A DNA stretch of 64,000 nucleotides from NCBI GenBank assembly GCA_903851415.1, contig CAINOE010000116.1:1-64000 (forward strand). The letters run 5' to 3'. The translations under genes were made by a program, and so were the position numbers. This DNA comes from an uncultured Rhodopila sp. (lineage in GTDB: Bacteria; Pseudomonadota; Alphaproteobacteria; Acetobacterales; Acetobacteraceae). Under the pieces are notes generated by a model. The model was given only the letters and a program-made list of their open reading frames with translations. It searched no databases and had not been told where the DNA came from. Every line of letters starts with the position of its first letter. Position 1 is the first letter of the stretch. Positions 52,757 through 62,223 of the stretch are shown piece after piece.

Positions 52757-54474
52757 ACCAGTTCCTTCTCGAAACCCGGGGCCTCGGCCAACAGGATCGC
52801 CCGTGACAACATGCCGCCTGAGAGGTTGCGGACCTTGAAGCCGTTCTGCAACAGCAGCCGCGTCGCGTAATAAGCGCGCTGGCCGGAGCGGCAGGTCACC
52901 TCGATTTCGCGCTCTCGCGACAGTTCGCCAAGGCGTGCCCGCAACTGCCCGAGCGGGATGTTCGTGGCGCCGGGCACGCTTTCGAGGGCAAGCTCCGCAG
53001 GTTCCCGCACATCAAGCAGGAAACCGTTCCGTGCGGCATCCCAGTGCGCGATCGGCATGTCGCCGTTGAGAACGTCGCGCGCAACCATCCCGGCGAAGTT
53101 CACCGGGTCCTTGGCGCTGCCGAACTGCGGGGCGTAGCAAAGCTCGGCTTCCGCGAGGTCATCGATCGTGACGCCCATCTGGATCGCCATGGCGAGCGCG
53201 CTGATCCGCTTGTCGACGCCCGGCCCGTCTTCGCTGAGCGCCTGCGCGCCGAGAACCTTCCCGTCGGACTTGCGAAACAGCAGCTTGAGGCCGATCATTT
53301 TGGCGCCGGGATGGTAGCCCGCGTGCGAGTTCGGATACAGGTAGACTTTCTCGTAATCCGTGTCGCCCAGCCGCTTCAAGGTCTTCTCGCTGGCGCCGGT
53401 CCAGGCGGCCGCCGCGCCGAACAGCCCGACCACAGCGGTCCGCTGCGTGCCGCGGAAGCGCGAGTCGCGGCCCGCGATCACGTCGGCGGCGCTGCGTCCC
53501 TGGCGGTTGGCGGGGCCGGCGAGCGCGATAAGGCTCCACTCCCCGGTCACGAAGTCCCGCACCTCGACGGCGTCGCCGACGGCGAAGATGTCCGGATCGC
53601 TGGTGCGCATCTGTTCATTGACGCGTATCCCGCCGCGCGCGCCGATCTCAAGGTTCGCCGTCCGGGCGAGACCGGTTTCGGGTTTCACGCCGAGGGCCAG
53701 GATCACGATGTCCGCCGGATAGGTCTTGCCGGACCGGGTCAGCACTTCCAGCGAGTCGTTCGGTCCCTGCCGGAAGCCGGCGACGCGGTCGCCAAGCGCG
53801 AGGCGCACGCCGTGCGTCTCCAGATGGCCCTCGACGAGGCGGGCATATTCCCGGTCCAGGGGCGCGAGCACCTCGTCGAGCATCTCGAACAAGGTGACGT
53901 CGAAGCCGCGGTGGCGCAGATTCTCCACCACCTCAAGCCCGATGAAGCCGCCGCCCACCACGACGGCGCGGGTCGTTGGCCGCGCCATCTGGATGCCGGA
54001 ATAGGAGTTCGTGCCGGCGAGAAAAGCCGTCCCGCGCTCGATCCACGCCCGGATCGCCCGCGCATCGGGGACGGTTCGCACCTGAAAAATGCCGGGCAGG
54101 TCGATCCCCGGCAGCGGCGGCCGCACCGAGGCAGCTCCGGGAGAAAGCACGAGCTTGTCGTAAGCTTCGGTGGTGACCTCGCCGGTGGTGGCGTCGCGCA
54201 GCTCCACCGTCTTCGTCCGCGTCAGGATCGCGATCGCCTCGCAGTTCGTGCGCACGTCGATGGCGAACTGCTCGCGGAAGGTCCGTTCGGTGGCCACAAG
54301 AAGGCTGGCCTCACGCTCGATAACCCCGCCGACATGGTAAGGCAGCCCGCAGTTCGCGTACGAGACGTAAGGGCCGCGTTCCACCAGCAGGATTTCCACA
54401 GTCTCGTCGAGCCTGCGGAGACGTGCGGCGCGGGACGCTCCGCCTGTCACACCGCCGATAATGATGACTTTCAC
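52753..54474 (-). CDS. CoA-disulfide reductase-like flavoprotein with rhodanese domain
   Basis: A 573-residue pyridine-nucleotide disulfide oxidoreductase fused to a rhodanese. KVIIIGGVTGGASRAARLRR binds FAD; C42 in VSYANCGLPYHVGG is the single active cysteine of CoA-disulfide/persulfide reductases; VVVGGGFIGLEVVENLRHRG binds NAD(P)H; the C-terminal rhodanese has VTCRSGQRAYY with the catalytic cysteine. Expected roles are CoA-disulfide, persulfide or polysulfide reduction. GTG 54474, with GGAAGG before it, starts the conserved part; an ATG at 54552 overlapping the upstream stop (TGATG) would add 26 residues. Confidence 0.87.
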   Translation of the reverse strand: MKVIIIGGVTGGASRAARLRRLDETVEILLVERGPYVSYANCGLPYHVGGVIEREASLLVATERTFREQFAIDVRTNCEAIAILTRTKTVELRDATTGEVTTEAYDKLVLSPGAASVRPPLPGIDLPGIFQVRTVPDARAIRAWIERGTAFLAGTNSYSGIQMARPTTRAVVVGGGFIGLEVVENLRHRGFDVTLFEMLDEVLAPLDREYARLVEGHLETHGVRLALGDRVAGFRQGPNDSLEVLTRSGKTYPADIVILALGVKPETGLARTANLEIGARGGIRVNEQMRTSDPDIFAVGDAVEVRDFVTGEWSLIALAGPANRQGRSAADVIAGRDSRFRGTQRTAVVGLFGAAAAWTGASEKTLKRLGDTDYEKVYLYPNSHAGYHPGAKMIGLKLLFRKSDGKVLGAQALSEDGPGVDKRISALAMAIQMGVTIDDLAEAELCYAPQFGSAKDPVNFAGMVARDVLNGDMPIAHWDAARNGFLLDVREPAELALESVPGATNIPLGQLRARLGELSREREIEVTCRSGQRAYYATRLLLQNGFKVRNLSGGMLSRAILLAEAPGFEKELV

Positions 54475-54551
54475 GGTCCTTCCGGGGCGGGGATTGAGAT
54501 CGGCGGCCGGATGCGGCCCCGGCGCGGCAGGTTTCCGGCGAGTCCGGCGCA

Positions 54552-54848
54552 TCAGGTTTCCCCCGCGAATCGCCTGGCATTGCGCAAGTCCGCCGCGATC
54601 TCGTCCTCGAGGGCGGCGATAACAGACACATAGTCGGCGACTTCGGCCGGCTTTTTCTCAGCCTCGGGCAGCGCCTCGAACCGCGTGAGCGTCTCGCGCG
54701 CCAAGGCGTAGTCCTCGCAGACGCTCCGAAATGCCTGGTCCGCCAGGACCAGCCGCCGGATCAGCGGGGCATTTTCGGGAAAGCGCGCAATAACATGCGC
54801 GAGATTCAACCCGACTGCTGGTATGTCGGTCATCGGTCCGGCAATCAT
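54552..54848 (-). CDS. Hypothetical protein upstream of the CoA-disulfide reductase
   Basis: A 98-residue all-helical, acidic protein (VIARFPENAPLIRRLVLADQAF, SVCEDYALARETLTRFEALPEAE, ADYVSVIAALEDEIAADLR). Its stop codon overlaps an ATG of the next gene as TGATG. I do not recognise a named family; repeated association with the flavoenzyme would support a shared role. Confidence 0.6.
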   Translation of the reverse strand: MIAGPMTDIPAVGLNLAHVIARFPENAPLIRRLVLADQAFRSVCEDYALARETLTRFEALPEAEKKPAEVADYVSVIAALEDEIAADLRNARRFAGET

Positions 54849-55039
54849 GATGTGATGTCCGCAATGTGAGCAACTTGGCCGGGCGAATAGAAGTACGTTA
54901 CTGTTAATGGCGTTCGCACCGGGCGCGGCCGGTGCCGGATATGACCTCCTGATCCGGCTGGCCTGCCGCGGACCGGATGCGGTGCTGGCTGGCCTATGCT
55001 AGCAAAGCCAGCGGGCGGCCTGCCTCGCCGGGGGAAGCG

Positions 55040-56695
55040 ATGGATGGGGTCAAGTCTGACTTTGGACCGGATGCAGTCCGGGCACAGTTGCATCGGATCC
55101 TTGCATCGGCCGGCTTCGACGCCTCCAGGCGCAATCGGCTTTTTCTTGAATATGTCGTCGAAGAGACGCTCGAAGGGCGAGCCGGCCGGATCAAGGCCTA
55201 CAGCATCGCAACATCCGTGTTCGGCCGCGACGCCGGATTCGACCCGCAACTGGATTCGATCGTCCGCATAGAAGCCGGGCGCCTGCGGCGTTCGCTCGAA
55301 CGCTACTACCTCACCGCAGGCGGAAAGGAGCCAATCCGCATTGCGATTCCGAAGGGTTCGTACGTGCCGGAATTCGCGGCCGCTCAGCCCGCGGCGTCAA
55401 CTGCCCACCCGCCCGCGCCCGCTTCTCCGGTCAGGCGAACCGGCCTTTGCCAACACGGCCGCGTGATCTTCGTGCGGCCGTTCGAGGAGGATGGAGACCA
55501 GACTGCGTTCCCGAATTTCACCCGCGGCTTTACACGCCAGATCATCGTCGCACTCACCCGTTTCACCGATCTGTTCGTCCTGGGCCCGGAAACGACGGAC
55601 AAGTACGGCGAGGCCGCCGACATGGCACGGCTCAGGACGGACCTCGGCATCGACTACATTCTGACGGGCGGAACGACGGTCTCAACCGATGGCTTCAGCG
55701 TGGAGGCATTGCTGGTCGATGCGCGGACCGGGCGCAATCTATGGGCCGACTCGTTCGAGCGGACCTTGCAGGCGAAAGAGGTCTTCAAGGTTCGTGACGA
55801 AGTTGCGAACAGTGTCGCCCGCACTTTGGCGCAGCCCTATGGCGTCATCTTCAACGACGCCGCCAGGGAGGCTGACGAAACGCCGCCGGACAACCTCATT
55901 TCCTATGACTGGGTCATCCGGTTCTACCAGTATTGGCGAACCTACGATCGCGCCCTGTTTGAACCGGTTCGCGCCGGCCTGGAACAGACGATCCTGAAGG
56001 ACCCTCATTATGCGGAGGCCTTCGCCTGCCTGTCGCAAACGTATTCGAATGCCTTCCGGTTCGAGCATGATGTCAGCGCTGTCACCGCCGAGCCGCTGCA
56101 GCGGGCGTTGGCGCGACGGGCGATTGATCTTGCACCCAATGCCAGCCGTGGGCAACACGCGCTGTCGCTCGCGTGCTGGTTTGCCGGCGATACGCGCGGA
56201 GCGACCACGGCCCTCGAAGCCAGCCTCGCGCTCAATCCGAACGATACGGAGGTCATGGCCGATCTGGGGTTGCGTTACGCGATGCTGACCGAATGGGACA
56301 AGGCGGTACCGCTGCTGGAAGAGTCCTTCGCGCGCAATCCCGCTCAGCCAAGCTCCTACCGGGTCGGCCTGTTCCTCTATCACTACGCCGGCGGCCGCTA
56401 TGAAAAGGCACTGGCCGAGGCCCGGCGGATCGAGGCGCCTGACATCGTCCATGGGTTCGTCGCGGTCGCGACCGCCGCCGCGCAACTCGGCTTTCAGCGG
56501 GAGGCCGCAGCCGCGGTGAAATCGATCCTCGCGCTTGATCCGCATTACGGGGACCACGTCGTCTCGGACCTGAACAACCGCCACCTTCATCCCGATCTGG
56601 TCCAGACCGTTGTGGAGGGGTTACGAAAAGCGGGTTTGCCGGGCAGCGAAACCGGACCGTCCGGCGACCCCATCCCCGTAGCACGCATCGTGTAA
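55040..56695 (+). CDS. TPR protein with adenylate-cyclase-type N-terminal region
   Basis: A 551-residue protein. The first 110 residues (RLFLEYVVEETLEGRAGRIKAYSIA, FDPQLDSIVRIEAGRLRRSLERYY, IPKGSYVPEF) are an N-terminal region common in rhizobial proteins labelled adenylate cyclases. A TolB-like module follows (about 150-280, RFTDLFVLGPETTDKY, DYILTGGTTVSTDGF), then TPR-like helices to the end. No cyclase catalytic domain is present. A GGGGAAG ribosome site precedes ATG 55040. It is likely regulatory or signalling; no membrane segment is obvious. Confidence 0.75.
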   Translation: MDGVKSDFGPDAVRAQLHRILASAGFDASRRNRLFLEYVVEETLEGRAGRIKAYSIATSVFGRDAGFDPQLDSIVRIEAGRLRRSLERYYLTAGGKEPIRIAIPKGSYVPEFAAAQPAASTAHPPAPASPVRRTGLCQHGRVIFVRPFEEDGDQTAFPNFTRGFTRQIIVALTRFTDLFVLGPETTDKYGEAADMARLRTDLGIDYILTGGTTVSTDGFSVEALLVDARTGRNLWADSFERTLQAKEVFKVRDEVANSVARTLAQPYGVIFNDAAREADETPPDNLISYDWVIRFYQYWRTYDRALFEPVRAGLEQTILKDPHYAEAFACLSQTYSNAFRFEHDVSAVTAEPLQRALARRAIDLAPNASRGQHALSLACWFAGDTRGATTALEASLALNPNDTEVMADLGLRYAMLTEWDKAVPLLEESFARNPAQPSSYRVGLFLYHYAGGRYEKALAEARRIEAPDIVHGFVAVATAAAQLGFQREAAAAVKSILALDPHYGDHVVSDLNNRHLHPDLVQTVVEGLRKAGLPGSETGPSGDPIPVARIV

Positions 56696-57033
56696 TACCA
56701 GTCCGCGATGAGACCGGCGCTTCCCATAAAACGTCATGGCCCGGACGAGCCGCCGGGCCATGACATTGGAGAGCGGCTCGATGGGTCAAAGTCAACGCGG
56801 ACCGGTGTAACAGACCGCTCGCACGTCACAGTAACTTACATGAACCCCGCCGCAAAACGGTGGCGGGCCGATTGCATTCGGTCTCGGAATGGACTTGAAT
56901 GCGGCCGACGCACAAACTCCTGTCGTGACCGGGCCGGTTGGCGGCCTCGCCTGAGACCGCGCCCGGAACGGCGAGGTCCGAGCCCACATTGATGCCCCGG
57001 CGGCGACGCCGCCGGATTGCCATGGAGATCCGA
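56696..57033. other. Intergenic region before the SYLF gene
   Basis: These 338 nt hold the fourth palindromic element (56733-56764). I see no other gene or box. An in-frame ATG at 57022 overlaps the ribosome site of the next gene. Confidence 0.5.
56733..56764. repeat. Dispersed palindromic element, copy 4
   Basis: Perfect 12-bp arms GTCATGGCCCGG (56733-56744) and CCGGGCCATGAC (56753-56764) with an 8-nt loop. The loop ACGAGCCG is the inverted form of the CTCGT loop in copy 1. It lies 37 nt beyond the TPR gene. Confidence 0.8.
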
Positions 57034-57597
57034 ATGAACACGACCCGACGCTCCCTGCTTGGGATAGCAGCTTTGGGGGCAGGCAGCCTGCTTGTTTCCG
57101 GCGGCCCGGCGGAGGCTGCGCCTTCCGCGCGGCAGATCGACATTGATGCCGCCAACGCGCTGAACCAACTGTATGCGGTGCAACCCAAGGCGCGCGGCCT
57201 GTCCAAACGGGCCAAGGGCGTGCTGGTGTTCCCGAAGATCTACAAGGGTGGCTTTCTGGTTGGCGGTCTGAGCGGCAACGGCGTGCTGCGCGTCGGCGGC
57301 CGGCCGGCCGGCTATTACAACATCACGGCCGCGAGCTTTGGCCTTCAGGCCGGTGCTCAGGCCTACAGTTTCGCGATGTTCTTCATGACGAACGAGGCCC
57401 TGGACTACCTCAACAAGAGCGACGGCTGGGCCATCGGCAGCGGGCCGAGCGTCGTCGTGGTGGATAAGGGCATGGCGGCGAACCTGAGCAGCACGACGTT
57501 GACCCAGGATGTCTATGCCATCCCGTTCGGCCAGAAGGGGCTGATGGCGGGCCTCGGGTTGGAGGGGTCGAAGATCACGCACATCCATCCGGCGTGA
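57034..57597 (+). CDS. SYLF/YSC84-type lipid-binding protein, exported
   Basis: A 187-residue protein with an N-terminal twin-arginine-like signal (TTRRSLLGIAALGAGSLL, cleavage near AEAA) and the SYLF domain: AKGVLVFPKIYKGGFLVGGLSGNGVL in parts, ITAASFGLQAGAQAYSFAMFFM and VYAIPFGQKGLMAGLGLEGSKI. SYLF proteins bind phosphoinositides or other lipids; the bacterial role is unclear. GGAG lies 9 nt before ATG 57034. Confidence 0.85.
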   Translation: MNTTRRSLLGIAALGAGSLLVSGGPAEAAPSARQIDIDAANALNQLYAVQPKARGLSKRAKGVLVFPKIYKGGFLVGGLSGNGVLRVGGRPAGYYNITAASFGLQAGAQAYSFAMFFMTNEALDYLNKSDGWAIGSGPSVVVVDKGMAANLSSTTLTQDVYAIPFGQKGLMAGLGLEGSKITHIHPA

Positions 57598-57697
57598 TGG
57601 AGCGATGGGACGGAGGAGCCACGGAGGCCGGTCCCATGATCAGTGCGATAGTATGCGTTATCAAGGGGCCAACGCCGCCAGCCCTCGTTCCGCGGCC

Positions 57698-58156
57698 ATG
57701 AGGTTGCCCTCAGCGGCGGTGGCGCGCGGTCTGGCCGTGGTGGCGACCGTCCTGGTGGTGGTCGGTGGCTGCTCGTTGCCCAAACGTCTGGCCGCGGTGC
57801 CGCGTGACGAAACCACGCTCGCGCAGATACCGGGCATCCCGAACGCCCGCTATTTCCCGGACACTCAGATCGACCTGTTGGCGGCGGAGACCCTTGCCGC
57901 CCGCAACCGTGAGATCGCGGCGCTCGCCCGGGAAGGCCACGACGGCCCGCCGCCTGAAACGAACCTCCTCGCGGTTTCGGGCGGCGGCGCTGACGGGGCG
58001 TTCGGCGCGGGTCTGCTGACCGGATGGACAGAGGCCGGCACGCGGCCCGACTTCAAGCTGGTCACCGGCGTCAGCACCGGCGCCCTGACGGCGCCGTTCG
58101 CGTTTCTCGGACCTGCCTGGGACCCGCAACTGACCGCCGTCTATACCGGTCGGTGA
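57698..58156 (+). pseudogene. Truncated patatin-like lipoprotein
   Basis: The 152-residue frame has a lipoprotein signal (ATVLVVVGGC, lipid-modified Cys near residue 24) and the first half of a patatin phospholipase: LLAVSGGGADGAFGAGLLTGW (oxyanion region) and GVSTGAL with the serine nucleophile. It ends at TAVYTGR, before the region that should hold the catalytic aspartate (DG[A/G]), and the next 400 nt show no continuation in any frame. It is either a decayed gene or a short non-catalytic lipoprotein. Confidence 0.65.
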
Positions 58157-58569
58157 TCTTCGCAACGTGGACGATCCCGACGGCCCAGACGCGGATCGGG
58201 CGTGATCGGTGGTGAACACGACGGCGCGATCCGGTCGCTGTGTCAGGCGCCAGTGCGCTGTTTGGGGGTCGCAACGCCGCCCTCGTCGCCGGCTGAACTG
58301 ACTTACGCCCGGGCCAGCCCGTCTTTCGGCCAGTTCAACCGGCCATCCGGTCGTGTCGCTGACCGGCCATCGGAGCTGTCGCGGAAACCGCGCGTATCGC
58401 GATGTCCCGTATCGCGATCCTTGAGCAACCTGGCGATCCCGGCACGCCGGGGTGGCTGCTGTCAACGGCCCGGTTGTTCCCGCGGATTCTGTCGCATACG
58501 CGGACTTGCGCGATGCCCGCGCCGGGGGCTACTCCCAACGGCAAAGAGTTTCTGGAGGTTTCCCGCGCT
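58157..58569. other. Intergenic region between the patatin remnant and argG
   Basis: I find no recognisable gene in these 413 nt. The argG frame remains open upstream to 58402, but that part is not conserved and the family N-terminus begins at 58570. The stretch may contain the scrambled remains of the patatin gene. Confidence 0.45.
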
Positions 58570-59799
58570 ATGGCCGTCAAGGATGTGAAAAAGGTTGTTC
58601 TCGCCTATTCGGGCGGGCTGGACACCAGCGTGATCCTGAAATGGCTGCAAACCACCTATGGCTGCGAAGTCGTGACCTTCACCGCGGACCTCGGTCAGGG
58701 CGAGGAGCTCGAGCCGGCCCGCCGCAAGGCGGAAATGTTCGGCATCAAGGAGATCTACGTGGACGACCTGCGGGAGCCGTTCGTGAAGGACTTCGTCTTT
58801 CCGATGTTCCGCGCCAACACGGTCTATGAGGGCCAGTATCTGCTGGGCACATCCATCGCCCGGCCGCTGATCGCGCAGCGCCAAATCGAGATTGCCGAAG
58901 AAGTCGGCGCCGACGCGGTCGCGCATGGTGCCACCGGCAAGGGCAACGACCAGGTGCGGTTCGAACTGTCCTATTACGCGCTGAAGCCGGACATCAAGAT
59001 CATCGCCCCATGGCGGGAATGGGACCTCAACAGCCGCACGAAGCTGATCGAGTTCGCCGAGCAGCATCAGATTCCGATCGCCAAGGACAAGCGGGGCGAG
59101 GCGCCGTTCAGCGTCGATGCCAACATGCTGCACTCCTCGTCGGAGGGCAAAATCCTGGAGGATCCCGCCGAGGAGGCGGACGAAATCGTTTATCAGCGCA
59201 CCATCCGGCCGGAGGATGCGCCGGACAAGGCGACGGTGATCGCGGTGGATTTCCTCAGCGGCGATCCGGTGGCGATCGATGGCGTGGCGCTGTCGCCGGC
59301 CTCCCTGCTGACGCGGCTGAACGAACTGGGCAAGGCGAACGGCATCGGCCGGCTGGACCTGGTGGAGAACCGCTTCGTCGGCATGAAGTCGCGCGGGGTG
59401 TATGAAACCCCCGGCGGCACGATCCTGCTGGCGGCGCACCGGGCGATCGAGAGCATCACGCTGGATCGCGAGGCGGGGCACCTCAAGGACAGCCTGATGC
59501 CGCGCTATGCCGAGCTGATCTACAACGGCTTCTGGTTCAGCCCGGAGCGGCGGATGCTGCAGGCCCTGATCGACACCAGCCAGGCCAGCGTGACGGGCCG
59601 GGTGCGCATGAAGCTGTACAAGGGCAACGTAACCTGCATCGGACGGGAAAGCCCGAACAGCCTGTACTCGATGAAGGTCGTGACATTCGAGGACGATCAG
59701 GGCGCGTATGACCAGGTCGATGCCCAGGGTTTCATCAAGCTGAATGCGTTGCGGCTGCGGCTTGGTGCGATGGCCGGTCGTCGCGGCGGCGCGCTGTAG
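58570..59799 (+). CDS. argG: Argininosuccinate synthase
   Basis: Condenses citrulline and aspartate with ATP in arginine synthesis. The 409-residue protein has the ATP-pyrophosphatase P-loop [76 protein letters not shown] in parts, and [19 protein letters not shown]. The ATG at 58570 ([16 protein letters not shown]) matches family starts. It is monocistronic as far as can be seen. Confidence 0.96.
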   Translation: MAVKDVKKVVLAYSGGLDTSVILKWLQTTYGCEVVTFTADLGQGEELEPARRKAEMFGIKEIYVDDLREPFVKDFVFPMFRANTVYEGQYLLGTSIARPLIAQRQIEIAEEVGADAVAHGATGKGNDQVRFELSYYALKPDIKIIAPWREWDLNSRTKLIEFAEQHQIPIAKDKRGEAPFSVDANMLHSSSEGKILEDPAEEADEIVYQRTIRPEDAPDKATVIAVDFLSGDPVAIDGVALSPASLLTRLNELGKANGIGRLDLVENRFVGMKSRGVYETPGGTILLAAHRAIESITLDREAGHLKDSLMPRYAELIYNGFWFSPERRMLQALIDTSQASVTGRVRMKLYKGNVTCIGRESPNSLYSMKVVTFEDDQGAYDQVDAQGFIKLNALRLRLGAMAGRRGGAL

Positions 59800-59885
59800 G
59801 CGGAATTGGTCCGACTGGATGGGCTGAAATCAATCGTGTTTTTCCATCCGGTGAGCAAATAGTGGAGTTTCACCCTCATGGTTAA

Positions 59886-59919
59886 GCGCGGATGGTCCGC
59901 ATGCGCGGACCATTGCGCA
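59886..59919. promoter_or_regulatory. Strong inverted repeat between argG and the PaiB-like gene
   Basis: ATGGTCCGC (59892-59900) and GCGGACCAT (59905-59913) are perfect 9-bp arms around ATGC, extended by GCGC at both outer ends (59886 and 59916). It ends about 32 nt before the next start codon. It may be an operator of the PaiB-like gene or the argG transcript end; there is no T-run. Confidence 0.45.
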
Positions 59920-59950
59920 AGCAGGCCGGCCAAAAGCGGAGACTCCGAAC

Positions 59951-60580
59951 GTGTACATACCCACGCATTTCAAGGAAGAGCGCATCGGCGTTCTTCACGG
60001 CGCGATTCGTTCGGCCGGGCCCGCAACCCTGGTTTCCATGACGCCGGACGGATTGTTCGCCAGCCACGCCCCGCTTCTGCTGGACTCCGAACCCGCCCCA
60101 TACGGCACTCTCATCGGCCATCTCGCCAAGGCTAATCCGCATGTCCGCCTGGCCGATCCGGCGGTGCAGACCCTGGTGATCCTTCAAGGGCCAAACGGCT
60201 ACATAACGCCTTCATATTATGCGGCCAAGCAAGAGCACGGGAAGGTCGTGCCGACGTGGAACTATGTGGCGATCCACGCCTATGGCCGGTTGGTGGCGTT
60301 CGATGATCCCGCGCTGCTGCTGGACGTGGTGACGCGATTGACCGACCGGCATGAATCGCTGCGCGCCGCGCCCTGGGCAGTTTCCGATGCACCCGGCGAC
60401 TTCGTGCAGGGCATGCTGCGCGGCATCGTCGGTATCCGGCTGCCCATTGCCCGTTTGGAGGGCAAGGTGAAAATGAGCCAGAACCGGCCTGCGGCAGACC
60501 AGATCGGGGTGGTCGACGGTCTTCGGCTGGATGGCCAGGCCGATATCGCGGAGGCGGTCGTCGCGGCAACTGGCGGTTAA
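59951..60580 (+). CDS. PaiB-family FMN-binding protein
   Basis: A 209-residue protein of the PaiB/FMN-binding split-barrel group: MYIPTHFKEERIGVLH, HAPLLLDSEP, GHLAKANPH, VILQGPNGYITPSYY and VPTWNYVAIHAYGRL, with EGKVKMSQNRPAAD at the C-terminus. PaiB is annotated as a negative transcriptional regulator in Bacillus, but many homologues are flavin-dependent or polyamine-related. The GTG at 59951 fits the conserved N-terminus. Confidence 0.85.
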   Translation: MYIPTHFKEERIGVLHGAIRSAGPATLVSMTPDGLFASHAPLLLDSEPAPYGTLIGHLAKANPHVRLADPAVQTLVILQGPNGYITPSYYAAKQEHGKVVPTWNYVAIHAYGRLVAFDDPALLLDVVTRLTDRHESLRAAPWAVSDAPGDFVQGMLRGIVGIRLPIARLEGKVKMSQNRPAADQIGVVDGLRLDGQADIAEAVVAATGG

Positions 60581-61078
60581 CCCACCTTCGGCCCACTACG
60601 ATCCTAATCTGCCATTAAAGTGCTTAACAGGTCGTTATTGGAGCCTTTTCACGCTGACTGGAAGGGCGACGGCCGCTGCCACACCGTCATGCCCCGGCTC
60701 GTCCGCGCCACCTATTGCGGCAGGGTGCGGGCATGGGTGACCCGGACAAGCCGGGTCATTAAGACAAAGATCGCCGCCGCGTGCAGCCTGCCGGCATGCT
60801 CATCCGTGAGACAGCAACCAGGAACCAATCTGTTAACGAACCCCACATCGGAGAGAAAGTGGTGGCGACACATCCACACGGAATCTGACGGGTTCCGGCC
60901 CGGGCGAGCGAAAAATGCAGACTTGCCCACCTTCTCGCCCCTTCTCACGGAAATACCGCCCGGAAAGGTCGGGATTTGGCTCCACGGTTTTACAGAGGCA
61001 GGCGAAAACCCGGTATTCTGCGGGTGTTCAAACGGAACCTGGCGCTGACTGCGGAAGGTGGGTCAAACACGGTCATTA
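60581..61078. other. Convergent intergenic region between the PaiB-like gene and rplS
   Basis: This 498-nt gap holds the fifth palindromic element (60691-60757). The motif ATTAAAGTGCTTAAC near 60614 resembles a CtrA box but has a 5-nt rather than 7-nt spacer. I see no credible gene. Confidence 0.5.
60691..60757. repeat. Dispersed palindromic element, copy 5 (long form)
   Basis: CCGGCTCGTCCGCGCCACC (60694-60712) pairs imperfectly with GGGTGACCCGGACAAGCCGG (60735-60754), enclosing a 22-nt internal segment. The layout matches copy 3. It is located between convergent genes. Confidence 0.65.
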
Positions 61079-61492
61079 CTACTCGGCCGCGTCGGCCTCA
61101 GCGTCGACCGGAGCCGCTTCCGCTGGAGCAACACTCCGGCCACGCTCCGCGATGCGGGCCGACTTGCCGCTGCGTCCGCGCAGGTAATAGAGCTTGGCGC
61201 GGCGCACATCGCCGCGGCGCACCACTGCGATCTCGGCGATCGTCGGCGCGTACAATGGGAAAACGCGCTCTACGCCCTCGCCATAGCTGATCTTGCGCAC
61301 CGTGAAGTTGCTGTTCAGGCCTTTGTTCGAGCGGGCGATGCAGACGCCCTCGAATGCCTGAGTGCGGGTGCGCTCGCCTTCAACGACCTTGACCGAAACC
61401 CGCACGGTGTCGCCGGGGATGAAGTCCGGCACGGCGCGGACGGCGGTCAGCTTCGCGATCTGCTCCGCCTCATACTGCTGGATGATGTTCAT
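61079..61492 (-). CDS. rplS: 50S ribosomal protein L19
   Basis: The 137-residue protein matches L19: [30 protein letters not shown] in parts, [44 protein letters not shown] and [24 protein letters not shown], with an Ala/Glu-rich tail. It is the last gene of the ffh-rpsP-rimM-trmD-rplS group, 32 nt after trmD. The start at 61492 is the family N-terminus. Confidence 0.97.
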   Translation of the reverse strand: MNIIQQYEAEQIAKLTAVRAVPDFIPGDTVRVSVKVVEGERTRTQAFEGVCIARSNKGLNSNFTVRKISYGEGVERVFPLYAPTIAEIAVVRRGDVRRAKLYYLRGRSGKSARIAERGRSVAPAEAAPVDAEADAAE

Positions 61493-61524
61493 CGTCTTAT
61501 CCTCTTGCTTTCTGTTGCGGCGGT

Positions 61525-62223
61525 TCAGGCCGCGTCTTCCCGGGTTGCGAGCGCGGCCCACAGATCGGGGCGGCGTTCGCGCGTGATCTTTTCGGATTCG
61601 GCCTGACGCCAGGCGGCGACCGCGCCGTGATGGCCGGACAGCAGCACATCGGGCACGCGGCGGCCCTGCCACTCGGCGGGCTTGGTGTAGTGCGGGTATT
61701 CCAGAAGCCCGGCGGAGAAGCTTTCCTCCCCGGCACTGTCGGCCGAACCCATGACTCCTGGCAGCAGCCGAACGATGCTGTCCAGCAGCACCAGCGCCGC
61801 CAGTTCGCCGCCCGACAACACGTAGTCGCCGATGCTGAGTTCATCCATGCCGCGGGCGTCGACGACCCGCTGGTCGATGCCCTCGTACCGGCCGCACAGA
61901 AGGATCACCCCCGGCCCGGCTGCGAAGCGTTGCGCATCCGCCTGGGTGAACCGGCGGCCGCGGGGAGTCAGGCATACCAGCGGCCGCCCGTCATCAACCG
62001 AAGCGACCGCCGCATCGACGATATCGGGCCGCAGCACCATCCCCGCCCCACCGCCGAACGGCGTATCATCCACCGTCCGATGCTTATCCGCTGCGAAGTC
62101 GCGAATGTTGGAGACATCCAGGGACCAGGCGCCGATATCCAGCGCACGGCCGGCCAGAGATTGCCCGAGCGGACCGGGAAACATTCCCGGAAACAAGGTC
62201 AGGACGGATGCGCGCCAGGTCAT
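61525..62223 (-). CDS. trmD: tRNA (guanine-37-N1) methyltransferase
   Basis: Methylates G37 of tRNAs with a preceding G36, preventing frameshifts. The 232-residue SPOUT enzyme has [57 protein letters not shown] in parts (SAM-binding trefoil knot), [12 protein letters not shown]-type [17 protein letters not shown], and a basic C-terminal segment. Its ATG overlaps the rimM stop (ATGA). Confidence 0.96.
   Translation of the reverse strand: MTWRASVLTLFPGMFPGPLGQSLAGRALDIGAWSLDVSNIRDFAADKHRTVDDTPFGGGAGMVLRPDIVDAAVASVDDGRPLVCLTPRGRRFTQADAQRFAAGPGVILLCGRYEGIDQRVVDARGMDELSIGDYVLSGGELAALVLLDSIVRLLPGVMGSADSAGEESFSAGLLEYPHYTKPAEWQGRRVPDVLLSGHHGAVAAWRQAESEKITRERRPDLWAALATREDAA

Noticed and set aside
53044-54633. 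Plus-strand open frame of 529 codons opposite the CoA-disulfide reductase gene
   Set aside because: Antisense shadow of the flavoenzyme gene, without recognisable domains.
60612-60626. TTAA...TTAAC near 60613 as a CtrA box
   Set aside because: The spacer is 5 nt instead of 7, and no start codon is suitably placed downstream.
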